A stretch of 64,000 nucleotides of DNA from Asterella californica (Eukaryota; Streptophyta; Marchantiopsida; Marchantiales; Aytoniaceae), in contig JAYKYS010000019.1 of the NCBI GenBank assembly GCA_036924285.1, positions 372,001 through 436,000 on the forward strand. The letters are read 5' to 3'. The translations under genes and the position numbers were made by a program. Below the pieces are notes generated by a model. It saw nothing but the letters and a program-made list of their open reading frames with translations, did not search any database and was not told the origin of the DNA. Positions 41,801 to 53,622 of this stretch are shown piece by piece; position 1 is the stretch's first letter; every line of letters starts with the position of its first letter.

Positions 41801-42984
41801 ATGTGAAATACGACATAATTGTTGTGAACTCCCATATAACTTCACCTTGTTTGTAGAAAAAGCATGCTCAACCACCTCTCTTTCTGTTATAAAAAACAAA
41901 TTAAGTGTTAAAGTGGAACTTGTATACTAAATTGTGAAGAAAACTGAATTAATGTATAAAGAGTGATAGCTAGAGTTACAGTTGAGAGACGGTCTAAACA
42001 CAACCCATAAGTGAATATGGACCGACGCCTCTCATAGACTACAAATGTTGTAGTTTAGTAATAAAAAAACTAATTAATTTAACATACTAATTTATTACTT
42101 GACCTTTCTTGACATAATGGTTAGGTACTAGAGCTTGCTTCGCTCTTCCATCTTGAGAGGGGAGAGGTGAATAAATAAACAAGTATATTACCAAAGTTAT
42201 ATCCTCAACTGCAAGCGAAGCAAACGCAGATCCCCACAACAACATTGCATGTTTAACCACCCTCCCCTTTAAGCATGTCTCCATGAGAAAGGTTCAACTT
42301 TGTACATTAACGATTCCAATCATAAAGTACTCTAAAACGAGGAGTAGGATATCCTCAACATTCAAGTACTAAAAGAGTTAATAGATCGACAAACTTGAAA
42401 ATCATAAATATACATTAGATATGCTACCATAAGGTAACATGAACTGCATAATACTTACCATTTAAGTTTATGTCTTTTCTTGGAGGAGGCATAAAGGGTC
42501 ATCAGTGAATATATATATGCCCGATAGAAATGCAGACTTAAAAAGGTTTTAATTTATAATTGCTCAATATCAAAACTTTGACATAGACGTCTCGCTTTTA
42601 AGACAGTTTCAATAGTTGTCGGAACGTACAGATATTAGAATGTTTCTTGTTGGGTTTCTAAAACCGTATTTAGGTATTTAGGTGAAAGGGAAGTGAAGCC
42701 ATATCGCAGAAACAAAAGATCAAATGTTATCAAAATAGTTATCGTAGGCGCAAGTATCTGTATTGAGCTGATCTACAACCATAAGTGGCGTATACTTATT
42801 AAACTGCACACACAATGAGATAGTTTTACTTAGAATGGAAGCTAGATTTAGTGAAATGATCACTAATAGATCAACTTGAGTTCAACATTACTTATTACAA
42901 TCCCTGGGAGTCCAAATTCAACTAGGTGAAGTAGCAGGTCAACTAACTTAAGTAGTACTACATTATGAATCTTCATCTAACCAC
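38851..42984. other. AT-rich intergenic DNA, no gene recognised
   Basis: No protein family, intron-exon pattern or RNA gene is recognisable. Small ORFs (for example minus 40758-40516, plus 41393-41617) have no similarity I know and low-complexity composition. The two near-repeats of GGGTATATCTGTTTG at 41475 and 41565 are the only internal structure I noticed. The tract 42040-42180 includes a worn copy of the hairpin family described at 46795. Confidence 0.6.
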
Positions 42985-42989
42985 TCAAG

Positions 42990-43225
42990 TAAGTTTCCAG
43001 TTCTCCTGTCTTGTAAATAAATGGTAAATGGTGTTATCTGTCCTTTGGGATCTTCGAGGACCATGAGACTGTTCATGTGAGTCCATCACAGCCGGACTCG
43101 AACAATAAGCTTCATTAACAGTTTGCAGCAACATGCATCTCAAAACGTGTCCACAAAAGATTGAACCCATGATTTTTCTCTTAGCGGACTGTGGGCTAAA
43201 CCACTTGAGACACCGATCTTCGATT
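42990..43225 (-). repeat. tRNA-derived SINE-like element
   Basis: On the minus strand an A-box-like TCTCAAGTGGTTTAGCC (about 43210-43194) and a B-box-like GGGTTCAATC (43169-43160) are spaced as in a tRNA-Ser-like head, with an anticodon-arm-like stretch between. A non-tRNA tail runs to about 42990. The ends are not defined. Confidence 0.55.
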
Positions 43226-44380
43226 TAACTTCGGTGTCACTAACACGGGGAGCTACAAGCTACCGCAGCATTCAGGGAATAAGAACTGTCTTGAAAGGGT
43301 GGTCTTGAACGGGAGTGCAGGAGAAGCTATTGTCACTCATACTAACTCTTATAAATGACATTATTTGTTGGGAGTGATATTAATTAAAGATTGTAGTTCT
43401 CTTCAATCCAACAAGGATCACTAAGTCAAGACACAACACCAACTTTACAAAGTATTTATTTGATCTGATTTAACTTCTACTCTGTATTCCTAAATATTAT
43501 ATTTGTTCAGTGCGAAATCAATTAGAACAAAAACACTTGATGTGAAATTCTAGTACTCTATTCGTGAGTAAATGTAAATGAATGATAAATAAATATTCAT
43601 TAATATTCATCACCAAGTAGAGTACTCAATAAATGAGTACTCTACTTGGTGAAGTTTATTGACTAATCTTATTATCTAGAAACAATCGAATTTTAAAATT
43701 ATTTTATATTTTATGTTTAATACTTAGAATTTTATTGTTTATAATTCATAAATGCTCATTAATCTAACATTGATTAGTAGGTGCAAAAGTTTGATAAAAG
43801 TGTACTGTCGTCTAATTGCGCTATTAGATTTGCAGTCTCTTCATGTTCTACTTTTCTTCTCTCGAGGCGAAAGTTAATATTGCATGATACGTATTCGTCT
43901 CATAAGCTGTTAGGAAGAACAATGAGGGAATAATTGAAGAGAGAATTCCAGATTCAGATAATGTCAAGGATGAAATGTTAGAATATCAACTATGGAGAAT
44001 AATATCCTTCTTCACGGCCTTGCACAGTGAATTCTGTTTTTTTTTATCAGAAAATGTATACGTATTATACAAACACTATTATAAAAAATCAAATCAAATC
44101 ATATATTATATATATTAACTAGTCAACTGGTTAACATATATCTGAGTAGTCGACTGATACAAATATAAATCATAAATGGAGATCTGATGCGTTACTGAAG
44201 ATATAAATTAGAGATAATAATTCTTAAAATATGTCATTCGGAGAAAAAATTAATTTATGTTCTAACCCTTCCCACTAACAAGATCACAACCTACACTAAT
44301 GTACATTTCTGAATTTATATGAGGTGAGTATATGGAGAGAATGTTAGCTAGTCTGACGACCGAGACCTTAAGTAATCACG
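43226..44380. other. AT-rich intergenic DNA with a long hairpin and a repeat fragment
   Basis: No gene seen. It contains the perfect hairpin at 43611-43651 and, at about 44000-44110, a reverse-strand fragment of the 48.7/49.1-kb repeat family (shared CAGTGAATT and GGCCTTG words). Confidence 0.6.
43611..43651. repeat. Perfect hairpin with 18-bp arms
   Basis: Arms at 43611-43628 and 43634-43651 (CACCAAGTAGAGTACTCA and complement) around ATAAA. It is not T-rich after the stem, so it does not look like a terminator. Confidence 0.9.
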
Positions 44381-44384
44381 TGAT

Positions 44385-44580
44385 TGACTCCCAGCTAGTC
44401 TCGCGGTCACGCACCAAGTTCCAGCAAGCGCTATTTCCCATTCTTGGGTTCGATTCCGGCAAGCCGGCCAGAGTCGGCTAACTCATGCTAACTGCGACCA
44501 CTCGCGGGCATGTAAACTGCAAACCGTTGTATAACCCAGTCGGGTTGCAAACATCGTAAATAGGATCTTTTACTATTGAT
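44385..44580 (+). repeat. tRNA-derived SINE-like element
   Basis: A-box-like TAGTCTCGCGGTCACGCACC (about 44396-44415) and a B-box GGGTTCGATTCC (44446-44457), then a G+C-richer body unlike the surrounding AT-rich DNA, ending near 44580. No intact tRNA cloverleaf can be drawn. Confidence 0.55.
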
Positions 44581-44600
44581 CTTCTCGAGGTCTTTCATAG

Positions 44601-46794
44601 CTCCATGCGTAATACACTATCTGATCTCAGATAATGTAACTCACTAACATATATTATTAGTAGTATATATCTATTAAACTTAGTGAACCATCGTCTTTTC
44701 CAGTATACCTCTCACCCTTCAACTATGTACGAATACTAACATTATCTGAAAATTCGTTTCACCTAATTGGAACCGAATAGCGCTACAAACTTTTTCAAAA
44801 GAATCAAACAGAAAGCAAACTTTAGGAAAACAGACAGAAAGTAACTATCTTGCTAGATCTAAACATACAGACATTAACTATATTCACCTCATGTATATTT
44901 AGAAAATATAAGGACTTCTATTAATTTATGCCCTAACCCTTCTCACGAGAAAGGTTATGCTATAAAGTAATGTATAAATAAAATTACAAGGTTTTCTGAA
45001 CCCGGTCCCAGACTTATAGCACGAGAGTCAGCGTTACACTTATGGGTTTGTCTTGATTTGTTTGTAACTCTCGGGTTATTTGAAATTTATTTATTATAAA
45101 AAGTATTGTAAAATAAAATAAAATAAAATATTTATATAATTATATAATTACCGATAACATAAAACGCAGTTTGATGTACAAGGGCGTATTAACTACTTCG
45201 AGAATCTAGCTTTTTCCTTCTTTTTCTTCCCCCGCAAGCAGCCAGATCTAACCAAAGTTTCATTTGCCAATCACCGCCAAAAGTGATGATATTTTGCCGA
45301 CTTCCCGGGAAAGTCGACAGTAATAGTTATGCTATAAACTAGTTGATGTGTTTGGTTCATCGTGTAGATGTATCATATCTATCAGAATCAGTTAACTCAG
45401 TAGCAACAACAACCATCAGGCATTAGGTTAACATTCTTTTCTATTAATATTCATCATATTATATAGATAGTGCATACCGGAACATCCAAAGAAAACCTAT
45501 AACGAATGTAAGTTGAAGTCACTCTAACAACTATAAAATATTATAAACATTTTATAATATTATAATATTATAATATTTATTTTATTATAAGTTTAATTTA
45601 TCACCTAACTCTTTTTAGTTTAAGATTATATGATAAATTAAATTGCTTTGCATTATTCTCTTCTTCAGAAGAGGTGATAATACAGAAAAGTATGAATATA
45701 TATATATTTGAAAATAAGTAACTACGTTTGTAATATAATTATAGAGCTATGTTTTATCAATTAATCCAGACGTAATTTAGTATTTTTTCACTTAACTGCC
45801 CGTTATTATGACAAAAAATAATCATATTAACAGACAGTTAAATGAAAATAAAAATATACAAAATATGTTACACGACATAAATCTTCTTCCTGTCCTTCCT
45901 TCAAGATCGGACGTATAGCTATGCTAACGCACACCTACAAGAGACACCAACTACATGGAAATAGTGGGGAGAGATTACGACGATGAACTCCGATGATTGT
46001 ATTTTGACGTTTAACTCTCGTCTAAGTTATTGACATTTTTTAATATATCGTTATGTAGTAATTCCTTTGTTCTTGACAGTTCTTCCCAAATGTCTTCCCC
46101 CCTTCGCTAGATATAGGACTGGCTAGTTATGTAAGTGCTAAAAGCTTCTAGTTTCTTCTAGATACGGTTTCAAGATTTATTTCTGGGGGGATTTTCATTT
46201 TCTCACTTCTAGTTGACTATTCGCAAAAGAATATGAAAATTAGTGATTTTTAAAAGTAAAACTTTATAGTCTTTAATACGACGCGATTATGACGCTTATG
46301 GACAGACAGTTCGTCCATAAGATATACTATAACCCAACCCGAACTAAATGTACGTACAGAGATAGAAAGCTTTTTAGTTTGCAGATGTGATAGTTCAGTT
46401 ATACTTACCTGGCACTTAGATGATGCTGATGTGTAGTACTTAACTGGGTCTTCAAAATCAGTTACCAAGTTAACTGAACTAAACGTTTTTCACTATTTTG
46501 TTCACTTCACCTAAGCGTGTCTTTAAATGAACTTGAACAAATATGCATGCTGGATGAACTCCGGGGGAACTTTTGCTCGCTTCATGTTATCGGGAATATA
46601 CATAGGTGTTATATAAAAAACATATACTAAGTAAATATAAAAGATTAAAATATTTTATAAGTGTTATATGTTACCTATGCCTGGAAACCCGGGGAAGGTA
46701 GAAGATAACCCATAAGTCTGGAGTTGACTGTTGCGCTTCACAAGGTATATGACCGGGACCTCATAGTCGTTAATTCATTAAAATACAGTGATGT
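44601..46794. other. AT-rich intergenic DNA, no gene recognised
   Basis: Long A/T runs (45090-45140, 45530-45600) with no convincing ORF. The ORF at 46468-46250 (minus, 72 codons) is unsupported. Worn partial arms of the TACCTAACCCTTC hairpin family occur near 44930 and 45600. Confidence 0.6.
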
Positions 46795-46844
46795 TTAATT
46801 TAATACCTAACCCTTCCTGCCGGAAGGGTTAGGTACTAAATTAA
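46795..46844. repeat. Long hairpin, CCTAACCCTTCC family
   Basis: 23-nt arms with one mismatch (46795-46817 and 46822-46844) around TGCC. The arms are the same as in the hairpin at 48438-48485. Confidence 0.9.
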
Positions 46845-46845
46845 C

Positions 46846-46899
46846 CACCTGTATATTTGCCTCCTCCATCGAAAGATGGAGGAGGTGAATATGCAGGTG
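46846..46899. repeat. Long hairpin, GGAGG-TGAATATGCA family
   Basis: 25-nt arms with three mismatches (46846-46870 and 46875-46899) around a GAAA tetraloop, immediately adjacent to the previous hairpin. Related arms occur at 49424-49467. Confidence 0.88.
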
Positions 46900-48437
46900 C
46901 TCTGAACGGAAGAAACTCATCGCTTTCATTTTTTATTGCTACGTGTTTCACGCAGTGTAATGCACTGCGTGTTAATGTGTTAACAGGTAACATAACCATG
47001 CCCTCGGACAATGGTCTACGTAAACCGCCCATTGGGCAGTGTGGGTACTCTCCGTAAGCCCACTGCCGGCAGTCATTATTATCATATACATAACATTCCA
47101 TTATTTAATTTTACATGCATTTGGGAGAACATTATTGCTTACATTGTGCCGATTTTTGACTGTGTTTGCTTGATTCTACGTTTCGTTTACCTGACGTTTA
47201 GGTGGATGAATTCATTCTCGCGCTAAAAGAAAATATTACTTCCGAGCATGGATTGGGATAGTTTTTACTGACAAATATAAATTTAGCTTGAAATGTTCAC
47301 TTTTTATATTATTAATGTTTTTTCTAATTCAATGATATTAGAATGGCATATATATATATATATATAGTCAATTAATTCATTTTCACGCCGTTCATTTTCG
47401 TCCTAGAGAATGAGTTTGGTCCCTGAATATCTGAGACTTCCCATTCGGGTATAGGAGGCCTCTTTTAGACTTCTTAAAATACCTTATTCTCACTTTGGCT
47501 GGGTCAAGCTCCAGTCCAATCTGGTGTGTGCCATGGCAACCCATGGGTCAATTTAATTCAGGTAAAGATGCACTAAGATGACTTTTCACAATATGAAACA
47601 AGCGATTAATTTTACTTTCTAAATTGTTAGAGCTATGAGGTAGCCATTCTTGCAAGAACATTCCTTGTGACAAAAGAAATTCCAGTCTTCACTCTTCATC
47701 TAAAGGCTAGATCTCCTCTAAATAAATATGCATACAAAGTGCTTTAGCGAAAGTAGATAGGGAAAAATACTAGCTTGCTAATAGATAAATTGAGATGGAT
47801 TGGCTTTTGGTGGGGTGGGTTTAGGGAGTATTTTCAGAGGTGTTTTCTTATTTTAAGCTTGATTATGTTTATTCTTCTTTATTGTTCTTTTTGTTGTAAA
47901 GTTTCAATTATAATCTGTAACTTTTACATAAAAATTCATGTGTTTTATAAATGTTAAATAATAGATACACCAAAAAGTGACACGAACGCACGTCAGACAA
48001 TACAAGACCGAGGTCTTAGTATCAAAAAGCAAAAAAACTATGGTAAGCTAAATTATTAGCTAACCCATCCCGACTGAAGAGTTAGGTAATAAGTTAATTA
48101 GCATGCCATGCATAGCCACGTAGAGGGTGAATAATATTATATGCATGCATGCATATCCACGAAATGAGCAATCTAATGACGACCAAACGATCGTTTTCTG
48201 AGACAAAGTCTCCAACTCTCACACACCAAGCAGATATAAAGTTTAACTCTTGTTAGGTAAACTCGTGTTTCAAACTTCTGGTGTCTTCTCTTGGAATCTG
48301 TCACGTGAATTCCGTTCGATTTGGAACTTTCAAAGTTCGGACTGAACGATGACACGGCCGGTGTAACAAGCTTATGAAGACTCGTATGAAGACTGAGGTT
48401 GCTTATTATTCACCAAGATGGAAGAGTGCTGCAACCT
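46900..48437. other. AT-rich intergenic DNA, no gene recognised
   Basis: Holds an imperfect inverted repeat near 47028-47072 (GCCCA.TGGGCAGTG against CCCACTGCCGG), a (TA)n run at about 47349-47366 and a GCATGCATGCAT stretch near 48141. No coding signal is seen. Confidence 0.55.
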
Positions 48438-48485
48438 TAATTTACTACCTAACCCTTCCGAGGAGAAGGGTTAGGTAGTAAATTA
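48438..48485. repeat. Perfect hairpin, CCTAACCCTT family
   Basis: 20-nt arms, exactly complementary, around CCGAGGAG. A second member of the family seen at 46795-46844. Confidence 0.92.
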
Positions 48486-48739
48486 GTGTATTAATGTATT
48501 TATGAATTTAATGTAGCATCTTTCCTCACTTGTACCCTGTGAAGCGCAAAATACCACACTCCACTTATGGATTTTCTAAGAAGGTCTACAACGTTATTGG
48601 AACAAGTAATAATTAATATTTAAATATTATTTTAATTTTAATTTTTACTTGATCTAGAATATTTATATAACAATTATATCATTTTTGATATCTTAAAGAG
48701 AGCAAAAGTACGAAAGTTGATAGAGCATGCTTGTGTACG

Positions 48740-49040
48740 AAAGGTTAGAATATTAGTTAACATCATCGACAAATGACACGATATAACAATTAGGGCTCCG
48801 GACTTATACCTCAGGAACGCACCAGCCCGCTCTTCACTTATGGGTTCTCTCCGGATGAGTTGGCTACTCCGGTACAGGTTAACATTATATCATTTATGAA
48901 ATTATTTAATTTTTTATAATAACTTATAAGATAGAATAGCTTTTTATAATAATTTAGAATAAATTTTTATAACACTTACACATATTCTGATAAGAGAAAA
49001 CGAAATTCACTGTACAAGGCCGTGGGGAAGGATATTCATC
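48740..49040. repeat. Dispersed repeat, copy 1
   Basis: Aligns with 49083-49351 from AGGGCTCC.GACTTATAC through CTCTCCGGATGAGTTGGCTACTCCGG to the end block TTCACTGTACAAG.CCGTGG. On the minus strand TAGCCAACTCATCCGG resembles a pol III A-box. Its mobility class is unknown. Confidence 0.75.
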
Positions 49041-49082
49041 CATGTACACTAAAGTGTACATGGGTGTTTCTAACCCTTCTGG

Positions 49083-49351
49083 CGGGAAAGATTAGAACAT
49101 TAATTAATTTCTTCAGGTAAACGGCACGATTTGACATTTAGGGCTCCAGACTTATACACCAGGAACGCAATAGCCTGCTCTTCACTTGTGCGTTCTCTCC
49201 GGATGAGTTGGCTACTCCGGGAGTAGTTAACATATAACATTTATAGAAACATTTAATTTTTTATAATAGCTTATTAGACTAAATTTTTATAACACTTACA
49301 CGTATTCTGATAAGAGAAAACAAAATTCACTGTACAAGACCGTGGGGGAAG
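49083..49351. repeat. Dispersed repeat, copy 2
   Basis: Second copy of the previous repeat, diverged by substitutions and a roughly 40-bp deletion in its AT-rich middle. A fragment on the other strand lies at about 44000-44110. Confidence 0.75.
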
Positions 49352-49423
49352 ATATTCAGTTGTGTTTCCCTTCAAGTAACCACCATAAACTAAACTGTCT
49401 GCCTTTTAAGCCATGATTCAAGC

Positions 49424-49467
49424 TTGCATACTCATCTCTTCCAAGTTCGGAAGAGAGGAATATGCAA
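49424..49467. repeat. Long hairpin with 19-nt arms
   Basis: TTGCATACTCATCTCTTCC (49424-49442) pairs with 49449-49467 with two mismatches around AAGTTC. It belongs to the same arm family as 46846-46899. Confidence 0.85.
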
Positions 49468-50130
49468 ACAGTTTTAATTTATGTCTTAATTCTTTTTTGG
49501 AAGGGTAAGGATAAATATTAAATTTTACCAAGTAATATATTTTTATTTCTGGGAGAGATAGATTTTTATATCAAATAATGGTTTTGTTCGCAAGAGTAAC
49601 TTAAGGGTTTTACATTTTCTCATGACTGTAAAATTTTCACTACAATTTTCACTCAATTATTTATGAAAGTTATTGTTGTTCAATTACCGATGATTATTTT
49701 AGTTATCTGTTAAACGTTTATCTTTTCCTCCTTCTTACTAGGAGTGCAGTTTGGATGTATATTTATTAGACTGACGTTTTCTGTCTTCCTTGGTTGGGCA
49801 GATCGGTCGACGGAATTAAAAAGAGAACTAAAGAGTAAAACCTTTTTATCGGGTTCTGCATGCATTTTCCTTTCCTCATTCGGTTACTTGCGGAGCCGTC
49901 AAGCACCTCGGTAGGTAATTCTGAACGGTAATTCTCTTCTGGATTCGGCCGGATACCGGAAATGTCGAGTTGAAAGGGCGTCAGGAACGCGGAAAGATTT
50001 TGCTGTATATGCATCCAACGGGAGGGAAGGAAAAGAACAAGCAAGGAAACAGGAGAAATATATAGAAAGTGGATGGGCTCTAGGTAGTATTTTCGGTGGT
50101 GTAGAGTGAAGTCGAGGAATGTTTTGCGAT

Positions 50131-50430
50131 TTTATTGTATTTTTATCTATTAAAATGTATCATAAAAAACTCTAATACTAAGTTGATATTTATTTATATT
50201 TGTAAATGATAAATGTTAGAGGAACGAAGATTTTATTTTACTTTTATCTATTAAAATTTATCATAAAAATCGAATACTAAGTTGATATTTATTTATATTT
50301 GTAAATGATAAATGTTAGACGAACGAAGATTTTATTTTACTTTTATCTATTAAAATTTATCATAAAAATCGAATACTAAGTTGATATTTATTTATATTTT
50401 TAAATGATAAATGTTAGACGAACGAAGAAT
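50131..50430. repeat. 99-bp tandem repeat, three units
   Basis: The word AGTTGATATTTATTTATATTT starts at 50181, 50280 and 50379 (period 99). Flanking TTTTATCTATTAAAA and GAACGAAGA words recur with it. AT-rich, non-coding. Confidence 0.9.
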
Positions 50431-50809
50431 CATGATAACTAGAAAAATTCATAAGTGAAATGAATGAACACTTGTTTCCGAGAGTACAAAAGCCAAAAAA
50501 TCATTAATTTATAGTAATTATTAATTAATTACGTAACCCTTCTGTCGGCGAAAAATAGGTGATAAATTAGTCCCTTTCCGGAAGATAGAGAGGTGAATAA
50601 TATGCCTGCTTTCTAAAATAAAATTACAGCAACTCGGCAAAACGATCAAACTCATCCGGCCCATTTCTAACTGAAGTTAGTATCCACTGGCCAAGAGGTT
50701 CACATTTATCTTGGAGGTGGCGACACTTAATTGATATCCAAAATCAAATTACAAAGTCAAGTTGGAAGGAGTTGACATGGTAAATGTAAATATTTTTATC
50801 TTGTCCGTT
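50431..50809. other. AT-rich spacer
   Basis: No gene. A degraded hairpin-family arm (ACGTAACCCTTCTGTCGG) lies near 50531 and GAGAGGTGAATAATATGCC near 50588. Confidence 0.5.
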
Positions 50810-50975
50810 TATCTCTTCAAAGAGCATCGGACTGTCTTTTGTGGGTAACCACAGCGTACTTGAACCAATTTTACACTACAGTGGCTTTTGTTGCACCTCC
50901 AACCGAGAGCAAGAGGGTTGAACCCCAGACCTTTCGCTTATAAGTCTGGGACTCAACCATCTCAGCTATGTATGT
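50810..50975 (-). repeat. tRNA-derived SINE-like element
   Basis: Minus-strand A-box TAGCTGAGATGGTTGAGT (50968-50951) and B-box GGGGTTCAACCC (50925-50914) with an anticodon-stem-like CCAGACTTATAAG between. The acceptor ends do not pair, so it is not an intact tRNA gene. Confidence 0.6.
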
Positions 50976-51758
50976 AAAGAGTGATATGTAAAGAGTGAAA
51001 CTTTGAAGGCCAAAGTCCAACAGAATTTCTCCTGCTATCAGCGAAGGTCATAGCATCTCCACCGCAGGTCTTTAAAGGATCCCCTACACCTTCATGCCAT
51101 GTAATTTTATAAGAACGTTTGATTTAAAATAGTTCTAAAAATTATTGACCTTTTTCATTTAAAGATACCAATAAATACTTTCTTTCCCAAAATCAAACCG
51201 TTGAAAAACAGACTGTAGAACGTTTTAACAGTTCGAGTTTTGATGCTCTTTAAGGGCTCAATTAAAGTCTACGGTGGGAAAATTGCACCGTTAAAAATAA
51301 AAATCTTCTACTCGTAATGTTTAATATAGAGAATGTACATTAACTTTCGATAAGAGGCAAGGAAGGGGATAAGCAAAGAAATGGAGAAGAAATTACAGAT
51401 ACAGATTGGCTCTAGTCATGGCGAGAAGAGTCAGACATGGTTCACACACGAGAAATATAATTTTTGTTTTGGGTTTAAAAATAGAAAACAAAAAATAAAT
51501 AGAAAATAGAAAAATAAATTCTATGTAAATCAAAATAAAAAACACATAGATTAATGATAAGTGTTAACAAAGAGGAGAGCTTATGGTTCTCCATACATAA
51601 ACTAGCATACTAAATTGCGTTTCAGAAACTATAAGTCCGGGACTCTATCATCAACGGTTAGGTAATAAACATAAGTAGGTTAAAGAGGTAAGCGATAAAA
51701 AGTAATCGATAAAGAGATTTTTATCGATATACTGGTAGAGATGCTCTCACTACATTTA
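50976..51758. other. Intergenic DNA, no gene recognised
   Basis: A-rich stretch at 51480-51545. No coding or structural signal that I can support. Confidence 0.5.
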
Positions 51759-51765
51759 TAATAAA

Positions 51766-52423
51766 GGGTGTCAAAGTCAAGAACCTTTCTGAAAGTTTTT
51801 ACACTTGCGAGAAGGAGTTACGACCTCTACTAGACCTTGGTGAATATTTCCTGCGGACATATCCGGAGATACTTGTAAGAAAATACCCATGGACGTTTTT
51901 TTAACGATTATTCACTCATATTGTTTAGGTTTTTTGCAGAGAAATATTTATTTATGTTGAAAAATTATCTTGAGTGTTAAAACTGAAAAAAAATCATTGA
52001 AAAATCATGATATCAAATCACAAACGCTATCTAGACTCAATCTCGCCTGGATACAAATTTAACTACTATGATTTTACGACTATTTACTCTTTGCTGTGAA
52101 AGAACATTCTCCTCGTAACTTGGACACCCCTGATTGATCTGTGACTGAACATCATTATTTTACTTCCCAACTCTTGGTTAGTTTAATCTAAATTAATTAT
52201 ATTATTGGTTTTTTTTTTTTTTTTACATTCAAGATAATTACTTAGAGCAGTGAAGAATCTATTATAAAACAAACGAACGAAACGCGTGAAAAATCGTTAA
52301 AGAAAAACCCGTTGTGTTTTCTTGCGGTAACTCCGGAGGTGGCCGCATGAAACATTGGACGAAGTCGTAACTCACGAACGCGGGTCTCGAATCTTTCGTA
52401 AAGTTACTAACTTTGACACCCCC
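51766..52423. mobile_element. Non-autonomous TIR transposon (MITE-like)
   Basis: Starts GGGTGTCAAAG and ends CTTTGACACCCCC; the two ends remain similar as inverted repeats for about 60 bp (both carry GAGTTACGAC about 55 bp in). TAATAAA flanks it on both sides (51759-51765, 52424-52430). It encodes no transposase. A T19 run sits at about 52207-52225. Confidence 0.7.
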
Positions 52424-52430
52424 TAATAAA

Positions 52431-53263
52431 CACAGTCTAATAAACACAGTCTGTACTCCGTAAATGAAGTCGCGAAAGATGTCAGCACTCGAACTCCAAA
52501 TAACTAAACTCCGTGAAGTCCAAGTCTCTCCAATACGCAGACACCACGAAGAGCAGACGGCGGCCCAAGGAGAGGAAATGAACGGAAAGGAGTCCTAGCG
52601 TACGAGTGACAGAAAGTGAGGCAGCGGCAGGAGGGAAGGAGCAGAACTACTTACTTACTTAGCATGTAGACACCTGGTCCAAGTTTCTGCATGTTTGGAC
52701 GAACCGCGGAACCGCGGAACAGTGAAGAGCCGCAAAAGAGATGGAGTAGAGTGCAGTCCGGAGAAGCAAAAAGGAAAAGAGAGTTTAGGGAGAGGAAGTC
52801 AGTGCTCTGCTGGCAGCACATGTAGGAAAAGGAGAATTTTAAAATGTCAACAGACTCTGTGTCTCTCTGGGAACAACTCTCCTTTCTTTGTTTTCTCCTG
52901 CCTTTCGGATTCTCTCGTTCGTCTTCTGACTGAGACGTTATTCTTGTGTGCTCTTGTGGCTGTACGATTGTACGAAGGCCTGTAAATGTGTCGGTCTAAA
53001 TTGTCTGTTATTGAGTCATGTTGTTGATCTTGTCGTTGTCGTCCGTAATGAGAAGATAATGTTGTTCGGATTCTCATCAGAACCTTCCTCCTCCACGTTG
53101 AATCGAACTCGGGATCGCTTTACGGAGTGGTGGAGTTGGAGAGGTACATCCCTTTTGTTGTAATGCGAAAGGCGAGGTTGCTCCCCTAGTAGTGTAGTGT
53201 ACTCGGTTTGAGATTGTAGGCAGTCTTGCTTTGGGAACGGTGTTGCTGGCAGTCAAGTGGTAC

Positions 53264-53308
<45 letters not shown>

Positions 53309-53622
53309 CAAGAATCTGCGATGAAAAAATGGTCAGGATGAGGAGGAGATCGAGGAGAAGCTGCGGAAGCGTTGAGCTAGGAAGAGTAAACTGGTCAAGC
53401 AGAAGAGAGCTGCCCTAATTAACGGGAGTTTGTGGGTGCAGGGGGAGCCGTGTCCAGTCGAGGAGGATGGCGTTAGCTTTAGTGGATGTACGTGAAATTC
53501 GCCAACGGGATTGTGATGGAGGAGCTGCACATAGTAGACGCAGGTTGAAGGGACGAGCCGAACGAGGGAATTTTTCAGGCCATGCATGCTGATTGCTGTC
53601 CCACTTCCGGGCCCTGTTCGGC
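52431..53622 (+). promoter_or_regulatory. Promoter and 5' leader region of the BLISTER-like gene
   Basis: Composition turns less AT-rich after about 52450. It contains a tandem AATAAACACAGTCT duplication (about 52425-52452), C/T-rich stretches and the (GA)n run at 53268-53305. Short ORFs here (for example 52695-52985) have no recognisable product. The transcription start cannot be fixed from sequence. Confidence 0.45.
53268..53305 (+). repeat. (GA)19 microsatellite
   Basis: An uninterrupted AG run about 320 bp above the predicted ATG. GAGA tracts are common in plant 5' leaders and bind BPC-type GAGA factors; that role here is inference. Confidence 0.9.

Noticed and set aside
46841..47101. 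86-codon minus ORF
   Set aside because: It spans the two hairpins at 46795-46899 and has no similarity to any family I know.
50914..50968. A functional tRNA gene on the minus strand
   Set aside because: A and B boxes are present but acceptor-stem halves do not pair and the anticodon loop is irregular.
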